From Holophagaceae bacterium (GTDB lineage: Bacteria; Acidobacteriota; Holophagae; Holophagales; Holophagaceae), in assembly GCA_016722505.1 (NCBI GenBank), contig JADKJH010000005.1:124001-188000 (forward strand): a DNA stretch of 64,000 nt. The letters run 5' to 3'. A program made the position numbers and the translations under genes. The notes under the pieces were generated by a model. That model was not told the DNA's origin. It saw only the letters and a program-made list of their open reading frames with translations, and did no database searches. Below, piece after piece: positions 34,515 to 43,259 of the stretch. Positions within the stretch are counted from its first letter, which is position 1, and the number at the start of each line of letters is the position of its first letter.

Positions 34515-37500
34515 TCAGGGCGCTGTGATCTGCAGGATGCCATTGCTCGACACCACCAACACATCCCCTAGCCCAGTCACGACCATGCCGTTCGGCCTGA
34601 AGAGCCCACCCGGAAGCGCGCCCAGCCGGACGCCTTCGTGGCGCAGGTTACCCGCTGCGGTGGTGGTATTGCCATCCGCAGTGACTTTTCGGATGGTCTG
34701 GTTCGCTCGGTCGGCGACATAGGCGGCTCCGGAGGCATCCAGAGCCACAGCCACGGGACCGGCGAAACGAGCGTTGTACCCCAGGCCATCGGAACCACCG
34801 AAATACCCCGCCAATCCAGCCAAGGTGGATACCTGGCCTGAGGCCGTCACGACCCGGATGGTGCCATTTCCCATATCCGCCACCAACATTCCAGCGGGGC
34901 CGAAGGCTATCCCCTGGGGGAAGGCGAACCTGGGCGCCCCGAAGGCGTTGTCATTGCTGCCTTGGGAATTCGGGACCCCGATGAAGGTCGTGGTGGCGCC
35001 GTCTGCTTGGACTTTGCGGATGGCGTGGTTCTTCGAATCGGCCACGTACACATTGCCGCTGGCATCCAGGGCGATGCCAATGGGCGTATTGAAGCGCGCG
35101 TCGCTCCCAGGTCCAGTCGCGCTGCCAGCCTCGCCCGCTTTGCCTGCCAGGGTCCGGACGGCGCCAAGCGGAGATATGACCCGGATGGTGTGATTCCCCG
35201 TATCAGCCACGTAGACGTTGCCGCTGCCATCCACCGTCAGCGCCTGCGGGGCATTGAAGGTCCCACCGGAAGCCCCGTCAGTCCCACCCGCGACTCCAGC
35301 CAATCCCGCAATCGTGGTGACCTGCCCATCGGGGCTGATCTTTCGAACCGTGTGGTTCCCGGTATCCGCGACGTAGATGTTCCCCCCAGGTCCCATCGCA
35401 AGGCCCTGAGGCATAGAAAATAATGCGTGGGAAAGATCGCCGTCGGTGGAACCAGCGCGCACAGGAGTCCCCGCGAGGGTCGTCACCACGCCATCCACCG
35501 AAATGGACCGGATCAGGTCATTGCCAGTGTCGAACACCAGCGGGATTCCCCCCGGCCGCGCCACCACGCCGTTGGGTGAGGTGAACAACGCCTCATTGTT
35601 CCGGGCATCCAGGAAGCCCGCGATGTCAGCTTGCCCGAAGGGCGTCGTGACAACGCCTGCGGGCGTGACTCTGCGGATGGTGTGGTTGCCGGAATCCGCC
35701 AGCAGGAGATTCCCCGCAGGATCGAAACACATGCCAGCTGGCTGGTTGAACCGCGCCGCCGAACCTGTCCCATCCGCGCTTCCTGGGCTGAGCGCTGTGC
35801 CCGCCAAGGTGGTCACCACGGCCCCTGGAGTGATTTTCCTGAGGATGCTGTTGCCCCACTCGGAGACATATAAATTCGAATTTCCATCAATGGCCAGGCC
35901 GACGGGCCAGAACAAGAACGCATCCGTCCCGGTGGCATCGGTGTGGCCCGCCAGGGCGCCATGGCCCGCGAACGTGGTGACGTTGCCTGCAGGATCAATG
36001 CGGCGGATGGCGTGATTGTTGTAATCAGCCACAAAGAGATTGCCGCCCGCATCCACGACAATGCCCATGGGCTGGTTGAAGATGGCGGCAGTTCCCTGCC
36101 CATCCAGGTAGCCGTTCATTTCGACGACGCCTGCGAGGGTGCTTACGAGACCATCGGTGGCGATCTTCCGGATGATGTAATTCCCGGTATCCGACACATA
36201 GAAATTGCCGGCGGCATCCCGGCAGATCCCCTTGGGCCTTTTGAAGAGCGCGTATGCGGATACTGCATCCGCGTACCCGGAAATGCCGCTGATGCCCGCA
36301 AAGGTCGTGACCACTCCGGCCGGAGTGACTTTGCGGATCGCATGGTTTTCGGTATCGCAGAAATAGACGTTGCCCGCGGGATCGGTCACTCCGGCGATGG
36401 GTTGATTCAATTGGGCGGATGCCCCGGCGCCATCCAATGAGCCTGGGCCGCCAAGGTCGCCCGCATACACATCCACACCCCGCGCAGCCACCGTCACTTG
36501 AGCCGTATTGGTGCCCTGGGCGCTTGACGCCACCAATGTGTAGGTCTGTCGCCGCCTGGGGAAGACCACCTTGCTGGCAGGACCGCTCAATACACTGACG
36601 CCATCAAGGGTCAGCGAAGTTGGATTCCCCGTGTAGGTCCACTGAAGGGTGGTGGACTGGCCGGCTTCCACCTGGGCTTGGCTCGCCGTGAATGAAACGA
36701 TGGCGGGTCCGTTGGTGACAGTGACGGTGGTTGTCCGCGTCACCTGCGTCCCGGCGCCATTGGTCACCGTCAAGGTGTAGGTCGTGGTCGCGGCTGGGCT
36801 TACAAGGCTGGAGGGCGTTCCGCTGGTGACCGCGCCGACACCGTTGTCCACGGACCCTGCCCCATTCGAAAAAACGCCGGTCAGGCGCGTGCTGCCGCCG
36901 GTTGAAATGGTCGGTGAAATTGCGGTGAAACTCGTGATGGAGGGCGGTGGAAGCACCGTCACCGTCAGATTCTTGGTGGTCGTCCCACCCAAGGCATTGC
37001 TAACAGTAAGCGTGTAGGTAGTGGTCGAAGTTGGAGTCACTGGGATCGTGGTGCCACTGGCGACGCCTCCGATACCCTGGTCAACGACGCCGGAGCCACC
37101 GGCGAAAACCGGCGTCAGCTGCGTGCTTGACCCCAGCGTTATGGGGTTCGCCGATGCCGAAAACGAGCTGATCACAGGCTGGGTGAGCACCGTCACCGTC
37201 GCAGTGCGGACGGCTTTGGTGCCAATCTGATTCACCACGGAAAGCGTGTAGGTCGTTGTTGCGGTGGGATAGACCGTGGCCGAACCGCCACTGCTGATAG
37301 CACCGCCGCCATTGTCAATGGTCCCAACGCCTCCTGAGTAGGTGGCCTTGAGCTGGCTGGATTCACCTGCATTGATTCCGGCCGGGGTGGCCGTGAACGA
37401 CGCTATGGAGGGGCGGGCCAGGACTCCGACATTCACCGCATACGAAACCGCGCTTGAGGCTTGGCTGGTGGCGATCACATGATATGAGCCTGGCGTTTCC

Positions 37501-37757
37501 GGGGCGGTGTACACCCCTGCTTGAGTGATGGACCCCCCGCCGGGCTCCGTCACACTCCAGGCCACGGCTGTGTTTTGGGTGCCGGTGACCGTCGCCGAGA
37601 ACTGAAGAGAATCACCAGCCGTAACCTGCGCGGTGGACGGGGTGACCGAAAGGATCACCGGAACCGGAGGTGGTGTCCCACCATTCCCGCTGCAAGCCAG
37701 ACCCAAGGAGAGGCCCAAAGCGGCAGAGATGAGCAGGCAAACCCGACGGAAGGACAT
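34515..37757 (-). CDS. Large lipoprotein with five Ig-like domains and eleven NHL repeats
   Basis: 1080 residues from MSFRRVCLLISAALGLSLGLAC, a lipoprotein signal with the lipobox LGLAC. An in-frame start 45 bases upstream is less likely because GGAG is placed before ATG 37757. Five Ig-like domains of about 75-80 residues follow (each with TPSTAQVTAGDS or S-F-T-A type openings and a TTTYTLTV end). Then come eleven complete NHL-type units, each with a pattern like VADTGNHTIRKV, and one partial unit at the end. These would form one or two beta-propellers outside the cell. The sequence supports surface or periplasmic binding rather than catalysis. Confidence 0.88.
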   Translation of the reverse strand: MSFRRVCLLISAALGLSLGLACSGNGGTPPPVPVILSVTPSTAQVTAGDSLQFSATVTGTQNTAVAWSVTEPGGGSITQAGVYTAPETPGSYHVIATSQASSAVSYAVNVGVLARPSIASFTATPAGINAGESSQLKATYSGGVGTIDNGGGAISSGGSATVYPTATTTYTLSVVNQIGTKAVRTATVTVLTQPVISSFSASANPITLGSSTQLTPVFAGGSGVVDQGIGGVASGTTIPVTPTSTTTYTLTVSNALGGTTTKNLTVTVLPPPSITSFTAISPTISTGGSTRLTGVFSNGAGSVDNGVGAVTSGTPSSLVSPAATTTYTLTVTNGAGTQVTRTTTVTVTNGPAIVSFTASQAQVEAGQSTTLQWTYTGNPTSLTLDGVSVLSGPASKVVFPRRRQTYTLVASSAQGTNTAQVTVAARGVDVYAGDLGGPGSLDGAGASAQLNQPIAGVTDPAGNVYFCDTENHAIRKVTPAGVVTTFAGISGISGYADAVSAYALFKRPKGICRDAAGNFYVSDTGNYIIRKIATDGLVSTLAGVVEMNGYLDGQGTAAIFNQPMGIVVDAGGNLFVADYNNHAIRRIDPAGNVTTFAGHGALAGHTDATGTDAFLFWPVGLAIDGNSNLYVSEWGNSILRKITPGAVVTTLAGTALSPGSADGTGSAARFNQPAGMCFDPAGNLLLADSGNHTIRRVTPAGVVTTPFGQADIAGFLDARNNEALFTSPNGVVARPGGIPLVFDTGNDLIRSISVDGVVTTLAGTPVRAGSTDGDLSHALFSMPQGLAMGPGGNIYVADTGNHTVRKISPDGQVTTIAGLAGVAGGTDGASGGTFNAPQALTVDGSGNVYVADTGNHTIRVISPLGAVRTLAGKAGEAGSATGPGSDARFNTPIGIALDASGNVYVADSKNHAIRKVQADGATTTFIGVPNSQGSNDNAFGAPRFAFPQGIAFGPAGMLVADMGNGTIRVVTASGQVSTLAGLAGYFGGSDGLGYNARFAGPVAVALDASGAAYVADRANQTIRKVTADGNTTTAAGNLRHEGVRLGALPGGLFRPNGMVVTGLGDVLVVSSNGILQITAP

Positions 37758-37871
37758 TCGGACTCCGAGAAACAGCAGGCGGCCAATACCCAGCCAGACC
37801 AAGCTTTCCAGTTTACAGCATAAAGAAATAGATCTGCTCGACTCTTCTTCGGACGAGGCTTACGCTGCCTC

Positions 37872-38276
37872 ATGCCTTCTTCGATTTTTCAATCCGTCCG
37901 CCGCGCCTTCCGGACCATCGCCGAAACAGTCGTGCCTGAAGCAGTCCGCCTGGATGAGCAGAGTTGGCTGGAGCTGGAACAGATCATCGGCGTTGCGCTG
38001 GAAGCCAAGCCCTCCGGCCTTCGCCGTCAGCTTCTCCTCTTCATCCGCGTCTTGGATGTGCTTCCCCTCTTCCGATATGGCCGGACATTCCAGAGCCTTG
38101 ATCCAAGACGCCGTGAACTTTTCCTCCTGGGAATCCAGGATGCTCCGCTCCTGCTGCTCCGGCGTGGTTTCTGGGGTCTGCGGACCTTGATCTTCATGGG
38201 CTATTACGGTCGGGAACAAGGACGGGCAGAAACTGGCTACCGGGCCGATCCGCGCGGCTGGGAGGCGCCCAGATGA
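37872..38276 (+). CDS. Small subunit associated with GMC oxidoreductase
   Basis: 134 residues, overlapping the start of the GMC oxidoreductase gene by four bases. Helical, with no signal peptide. Patterns such as RRQLLLFIRVLDVLPLFRYGRTFQSLDPRRRELFL and FGLRTLIFMGYYGRE resemble gluconate 2-dehydrogenase subunit 3-like proteins that accompany GMC dehydrogenases. Translational coupling supports a heteromeric enzyme. Family call moderate. Confidence 0.7.
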   Translation: MPSSIFQSVRRAFRTIAETVVPEAVRLDEQSWLELEQIIGVALEAKPSGLRRQLLLFIRVLDVLPLFRYGRTFQSLDPRRRELFLLGIQDAPLLLLRRGFWGLRTLIFMGYYGREQGRAETGYRADPRGWEAPR

Positions 38277-39772
38277 TCGAGAAATATTACGACGTAGCCA
38301 TCGTCGGCTCTGGAGCCGGTGGAGGCACGGTGGCGAAGGAACTCGGCGAGCTGGCACGGGATGGAAAGAAGGTCCTGGTTTTAGAAAAAGGCCCTCGCTT
38401 CGCAGATGGCGAGTTTGATGGCCATGAACTATCCATGGCTCCTTCCCTCTACGCGGAGGAAGGCGGATTCCTGACCGCCGAAGGAACCATGACCCTCGCT
38501 TTCGGATCAGCCTACGGAGGCTCGACGGTGGTGTACACCGGGACTTCCATGCAGCCCCCAGAGCGGGTGATCCGTGGTTGGGGCGTGCCAGGGCTCGATT
38601 TTTCGGATCTTGATTCCAGGGCCAAAAAATATGCGGCTGAAAACGGCGTTCATCTTCTACCACAGGATTTATTGAATGAAAATAATCTTTTATTCGTCGA
38701 AGGCTGCAAAAAGGCTGGGTACGAGGCGGAGCAGTTCCCCATCAACGTGCGTGGCTGCAAGGGGTCGAGCCTATGCAATCTTGGATGTCCCAACGGCGCC
38801 AAACAAGGCACCCATCGTGTCCAGCTTCCCGCCGCCGAACGGGCCGGGGTCGAGGTGGTCACCCGGGCCGAAGCCCTGCGGATCGAGGAACGAGCCCTGC
38901 TGGTCCGGGTTCAGGAAAAAAAGCCCGGTGCGAAGGGCCTGCCCTCGGAGTGGGCTCCTGGCGAGTATCGGATCAGGGCCGGTGTCATTGTCCTCGCGGG
39001 CAGCGCCGTCGGCACACCGGCGCTGCTGCTTCGGTCAGGTCTGCCAGGATTGTCGAAGCGCGTCGGGGAAGGCTTCACCTGCCACCCCGCCCACATCCTG
39101 GCCGCCGAACATCCACGCCCCATCACCAATGACGTTGGCCACCCGAAAAGCTTCTTCCTGGACCGGTCCGTGGAGGAAGGTTTTTTGCTTGAAACCTGCA
39201 TGTACTTCCCCTTCACCACCGCGAAGAACCTCGCCGGTTTCGGCGCCCCCCATTCCAAGCTGATGCACGCCTTCCCAAGGCTGCAGATGATCCTCGTCCT
39301 GGCCTGCGACAAGGCGGTGCCCGGCAACCGTGTGACTGTGGATCGCACTGGAAAGCCTGTAGTCCACTACCGATTCACACCGGAAGTGATCGCTTCGCTC
39401 ATCCGCGCCACCCGTGCTTCGGCCCGAATCTTCTTTGGGGCAGGCGCACTCCGGGTCCACGCTCCATCCGCCAATCCCCCCCTTCTCGAAAGCCAGGAAG
39501 CGCCTGAGATTGATGAGCGCATTCATGAGCGGCATTTCAAGGAAGGCAAAATTTCCGTATCAGCGGCCCACCTGATGGGTGGCTGCGGAATGGGATCAGG
39601 CATTGAGGATTCCGTCACGGATTCATTTGGAAGAGTGCATGGAATTCCATGGCTCCGTGTGGCGGACGCAAGCCTTTTCCCGGATTCGCTGGAGATCAAT
39701 CCCTACCTGACCATCATGGCGCTCGCGGGGCGCATGGCTGGAAAGCTGCTGGAGGAAAAAGCATGGCAATAA
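38273..39772 (+). CDS. GMC-type FAD-dependent oxidoreductase
   Basis: 499 residues. FAD-binding Rossmann motif at the N-terminus (DVAIVGSGAGGGTVAKEL); GSAYGGSTVVYTGT for flavin contact; C-terminal HLMGGCGMG and the NPYLTIMALAGR segment carrying the usual catalytic region. A cysteine-rich patch (NVRGCKGSSLCNLGCPNGAKQ) is typical of a branch related to long-chain alcohol oxidases and some gluconate-type dehydrogenases. The substrate is probably an alcohol or sugar. It is coupled to the small subunit upstream and overlaps the TPP-enzyme gene by ten bases. Confidence 0.9.
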   Translation: MIEKYYDVAIVGSGAGGGTVAKELGELARDGKKVLVLEKGPRFADGEFDGHELSMAPSLYAEEGGFLTAEGTMTLAFGSAYGGSTVVYTGTSMQPPERVIRGWGVPGLDFSDLDSRAKKYAAENGVHLLPQDLLNENNLLFVEGCKKAGYEAEQFPINVRGCKGSSLCNLGCPNGAKQGTHRVQLPAAERAGVEVVTRAEALRIEERALLVRVQEKKPGAKGLPSEWAPGEYRIRAGVIVLAGSAVGTPALLLRSGLPGLSKRVGEGFTCHPAHILAAEHPRPITNDVGHPKSFFLDRSVEEGFLLETCMYFPFTTAKNLAGFGAPHSKLMHAFPRLQMILVLACDKAVPGNRVTVDRTGKPVVHYRFTPEVIASLIRATRASARIFFGAGALRVHAPSANPPLLESQEAPEIDERIHERHFKEGKISVSAAHLMGGCGMGSGIEDSVTDSFGRVHGIPWLRVADASLFPDSLEINPYLTIMALAGRMAGKLLEEKAWQ

Positions 39773-41478
39773 CCGGCGCATCGCAGGTTCTGAAGGCATT
39801 GGAGGACGAAGGCATCCAGTTGGCGTTCGGGATTCCGGGAACCCACAACATCGAGCTGTACGACCAACTTGCCACCTCGAAATCAGTACGGCCCATTCTG
39901 GTGACGGACGAACAAAGCGCTTCCTTCATGGCCGACGCCGCATGGCGCGCATCGGGAACCATGGCCTGTGTCAACGTCGTGCCCGGCGCGGGCCTCACCC
40001 ACGCCATGTCGGGCATCGCCGAAGCCTTCATGGATGGGATCCCAATGCTTGTGTTGGGTTGCGGGATCCGCCGGGATACGGGAAAGGCCTACCAGTTGCA
40101 TGACGTGGATCAGCAGGCTTTGGCCGCGCCGGTCACCAAAGGCACCTTCCGGCCGGAACGTGGCGAAGATGTCTACGGAACCATCCGAAATGCCTGCCGA
40201 TTGGCCCGGGAAGGCTGTCCGGGACCGGTGTTCGTGGAAATACCGGCGAACCTCTATTTGCTGCGGCAACCGGATTCAGCCCCCTGGCAGGACGAGAAAT
40301 CCATCATCCCGCCGATATCGCCGGAACTGTTGAAGCAATGCGCGGAGGTGCTGTCGAAAGCCAAGCGCCCGCTCATCTACCTGGGACTGGGTGCTGCGGG
40401 AGCTGGCGCTGATCTTGTGGCTTTGGCCGAGAAGCTGGAAGCGCCGGTTTCCAGCACCTTTCAGGGCAAAGGGGTATTTCCAGAAAGCCATCCACTGTTC
40501 CTGTGGCCGGGCTTTGGAGCAGCAGCGCCACCATTCGCACGAACCGTGGCAGGGGAGTGCGATGCCACGCTCGCGATCGGGTGCCGCTTTGGAGAAGTGG
40601 CCACAGGCAGCTATGGCCTGACCCCGCCTGCCCCACTCATCCACGTGGACATCGACCCTCGGGTGATCGGAAGGAATTTCCCCGCCGATATCGCGGTCAA
40701 CGGCGATGCAGGTGAATTTGTCCGGGCTTTGCTGCCGATGCTCACTGCCCGGGCCAAACGCGATGAGCTTCGAATGCAAATCCACTCAGGGCGGGCTGAA
40801 GCTGCTGCGGAGATCCGGTCGCCATCGGCCACCGGAGTTTCTCCGGGGCGCCTGCTCAAGCGATTGCAGGAGGTTTTCGGGCCCGAAACAGTTTTCACAA
40901 GCGATAGCGGTAATGGCACTTTTTTGGCCATTGAAGGCCTGGAACTCGATAAACCTGGCAAGCTTCTAGGCCCCATGGATTACTCCTGCATGGGCTATTC
41001 GGTTCCGGCCGCGATTGGAGCAAAGCTCGCGCGCCCAGATATTCCCGTGATCGCCCTCGCGGGCGATGGCGCCTTCCTGATGACGGGCCTCGAAATGCTG
41101 ACCGCCGCGAGTCTCGGTCTAGCGGTGGCCTTCCTGGTCCTCCGGGACCGGGAGCTGGCGCAGATCGCGCAATTCCAAGGCGTCGCGTACAACCGGAAAG
41201 CCTGCAGCCAACTTCCAGATTACGATTTTGCCGCCATCAGCGCCGGTACGGGCGTTGAATGCCTTAGGCTCAAAACGGATGAAGATATCGCCCCAGTGCT
41301 GGAACACGCGAAGTCCATCCTTTCCGAAGGCCGCCCCGTCGCCATCGATGTGGCCATTGATTACTCTCGGAAAACCTATTTCACCCGAGGCGTCGTGCGG
41401 ACAACCCTGGGAAGGCTCCCATGGATGGATCGCATCCGCTTTGTGGGGAGGGCGGTGGGGAGGAAGATCTTCGAATGA
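39763..41478 (+). CDS. Thiamine diphosphate-dependent enzyme, acetolactate synthase-like
   Basis: 571 residues from ATG 39763 with GGAGG upstream. Three-domain ThDP fold: Pyr domain with GIPGTHNIELYDQL and the catalytic Glu in VTDEQSASFMADAAWRASG; a central domain (about 190-330); PP domain with GDGAFLMTGLEMLTAASLGL, the Mg-ThDP motif. Related enzymes include acetolactate synthase, 2-hydroxyacyl-CoA lyase and benzoylformate decarboxylase. The usual His before the Glu is Asp here, so ordinary ilvB function is unlikely. Downstream of GMC oxidoreductase and convergent with an aldehyde dehydrogenase, it may decarboxylate a 2-oxo acid or cleave a 2-hydroxyacyl compound (inference). Confidence 0.85.
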   Translation: MAITGASQVLKALEDEGIQLAFGIPGTHNIELYDQLATSKSVRPILVTDEQSASFMADAAWRASGTMACVNVVPGAGLTHAMSGIAEAFMDGIPMLVLGCGIRRDTGKAYQLHDVDQQALAAPVTKGTFRPERGEDVYGTIRNACRLAREGCPGPVFVEIPANLYLLRQPDSAPWQDEKSIIPPISPELLKQCAEVLSKAKRPLIYLGLGAAGAGADLVALAEKLEAPVSSTFQGKGVFPESHPLFLWPGFGAAAPPFARTVAGECDATLAIGCRFGEVATGSYGLTPPAPLIHVDIDPRVIGRNFPADIAVNGDAGEFVRALLPMLTARAKRDELRMQIHSGRAEAAAEIRSPSATGVSPGRLLKRLQEVFGPETVFTSDSGNGTFLAIEGLELDKPGKLLGPMDYSCMGYSVPAAIGAKLARPDIPVIALAGDGAFLMTGLEMLTAASLGLAVAFLVLRDRELAQIAQFQGVAYNRKACSQLPDYDFAAISAGTGVECLRLKTDEDIAPVLEHAKSILSEGRPVAIDVAIDYSRKTYFTRGVVRTTLGRLPWMDRIRFVGRAVGRKIFE

Positions 41479-41491
41479 ACACGGCCTGGCT

Positions 41492-42928
41492 TCAGAAATA
41501 CTTCAACGTCAGGTCGATCAGCTTCCTCACCCTAGGCGTATAGGGCGGGTACATCCATTGGATGCCCGAGAACCGCGTGCGCTGGCGCAGCACGCCGCGC
41601 GCGTTGGAAAAAGCTTCGAACCCGAAAATCCCATGGGCTTTCCCGAACCCAGAATTGCCGATGCCGCCGCCGGGAAGGCCGGTGTGGGCGAAGTGCAGGA
41701 CTGTATCGTTAATGCAGGCGCCGCCGGACGTGGTCTGAGCGAGCAGAGATTCCGCGATTTTCCGACTGCCGCTGAAGACATAGAGTGCAAGGGGTTTCGG
41801 CCGCGCATTCACGAACCGCACGGCGTCGTCCATATCCGCCACTTTCAGGATCGGCAAAATCGGACCGAAGATCTCCTGCCGCATGATCGTGGAATCAGGG
41901 GTTATATCCGTGAGAATGGTCGGAGCGATGTAGTTCTCTCCTGAATCCGCTTCGCCTCCCGCCACCACCTTGCCCCCAGCGCTTTCAAGCAGGGCTTTGA
42001 GCCGTGCGTGATGGCTTGCGTTCACGATCCGGGGAAAATCCGGGTTCTGTTTCCAGCCGGCGGCCTCGGGTCCATAGAAGGCTTCCACCGCCAACTTGAG
42101 TTCCTCCACCAGGCGGTCGTGGATGTCCCTGTGGACCAGCACATAATCCGGTGCGATGCAAGTCTGCCCGGCGTTCAGGAATTTACCCCAGGCAATCTTC
42201 CGCGCCGCATCGCACAGGTCCGCATCCGCATCCACCAGCACGGGAGACTTCCCGCCCAATTCTAGGGTCACCGAAGTCAGGTTCTGGGCTGCCGCGGCCA
42301 TGACCAGCTTGCCGACCGCAGGGCTGCCGGTGAAAAAGATGTGGTCAAAGGGCAGTTCGAGCAGTGTGCGGGCAGTGTCGGCATCGCCTTCCACCACGGC
42401 GATTTCATCCTCGGTGAAGAGTTCTCCCAGCAAGCGTTTGATGAAAGCGGTCGTGTGGGGAGTGTGTTCCGATGGCTTCAGGATGGCGCAGTTGCCTGCG
42501 GCAATGGCGGATACCAGCGGCCCCAGCGCCAGGTTAATGGGGTAATTCCAGGGACTGATGATCAGCACCACGCCTTTGGGCTCATGCATGATCTTTCCGG
42601 CACTGCCGAGTAGCGCAAGCGGTGTGGCCACCTTTTTTGGTTTCATCCACCGCCCCAGATGCCGAAGCGCATCCTTGAGTTCACAAATGACCGGATAGAT
42701 TTCCGTGAGATCCACTTCCCCCGGGGCCTTGCGAAAGTCCGCCGCCAGCGCTTTCTGGGCTTCTCCACGCTGGGCCATGAGGGCATCGAGAAGACGGCGC
42801 AGCTTGGCTTTACGCTGTGCAGCGGAAGTCGCCGCGATGCGCCAGCGAGCGGCCTGCTGGAGAGCAAAGACCGCTTGGACGGTGGCGCGCCTGGATTCGG
42901 TAGCTGGAGCTTGGGGCGCTGGATTCAC
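41492..42928 (-). CDS. Aldehyde dehydrogenase (class 3-like)
   Basis: 478 residues, NAD(P)-dependent oxidation of an aldehyde to an acid. Catalytic Glu in VTLELGGKSPVLV; nucleophilic Cys in FLNAGQTCIAPDY; also SPWNYPINLALGPLVSAIAAGN, FFTGSPAVGK and QEIFGPILPIL. Short N-terminus without signal peptide, and a C-terminal hydrophobic stretch weaker than in fatty aldehyde dehydrogenase. It ends 14 bp from the TPP-enzyme gene in convergent orientation. An aldehyde product from that enzyme would be a logical substrate. Confidence 0.93.
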   Translation of the reverse strand: MNPAPQAPATESRRATVQAVFALQQAARWRIAATSAAQRKAKLRRLLDALMAQRGEAQKALAADFRKAPGEVDLTEIYPVICELKDALRHLGRWMKPKKVATPLALLGSAGKIMHEPKGVVLIISPWNYPINLALGPLVSAIAAGNCAILKPSEHTPHTTAFIKRLLGELFTEDEIAVVEGDADTARTLLELPFDHIFFTGSPAVGKLVMAAAAQNLTSVTLELGGKSPVLVDADADLCDAARKIAWGKFLNAGQTCIAPDYVLVHRDIHDRLVEELKLAVEAFYGPEAAGWKQNPDFPRIVNASHHARLKALLESAGGKVVAGGEADSGENYIAPTILTDITPDSTIMRQEIFGPILPILKVADMDDAVRFVNARPKPLALYVFSGSRKIAESLLAQTTSGGACINDTVLHFAHTGLPGGGIGNSGFGKAHGIFGFEAFSNARGVLRQRTRFSGIQWMYPPYTPRVRKLIDLTLKYF

Positions 42929-43036
42929 AGGGTCTCCAACTTGCGGGGTTGTTACAGAATAACCAGCGCTCTTGGTTCACAGGAGTCAGCTTTTATTTCA
43001 TCCCCTTCATCCCTGTTTATAATGCTTTTTTATTTT

Positions 43037-43252
43037 TCAATAGGGACGAGGGGGACGGGATGGAGGGCACTCTGCGCCAATGATCATCCTCGAACAAACC
43101 TGTTGAGGGATGCTGATACGAAGCACATCCAGTGCCGCATTAGAGATTTTGCTGTGAGGTGAGTTGGTCCAGCCCACCGTGCTTTTCCAAGCTCGCAGGG
43201 GAATACCCGCCGCCAGGAGGAGCGCCAGTGTGGGAATCCATCGCTGGGACAT
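43037..43252 (-). CDS. Small secreted protein, possibly a truncated gene
   Basis: 71 residues from MSQRWIPTLALLLAAGIPLRAWKS, a clear signal peptide. The mature start (TVGWTNSPHSKISNAALDVL) recalls the N-terminus of secreted zinc phospholipase C/S1-P1 type enzymes, after which the frame ends quickly in AT-rich DNA. It begins eight bases after the stop of the next upstream gene. A truncated remnant is as likely as a functional short protein. Confidence 0.45.
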   Translation of the reverse strand: MSQRWIPTLALLLAAGIPLRAWKSTVGWTNSPHSKISNAALDVLRISIPQQVCSRMIIGAECPPSRPPRPY

Positions 43253-43259
43253 GCTGAGT

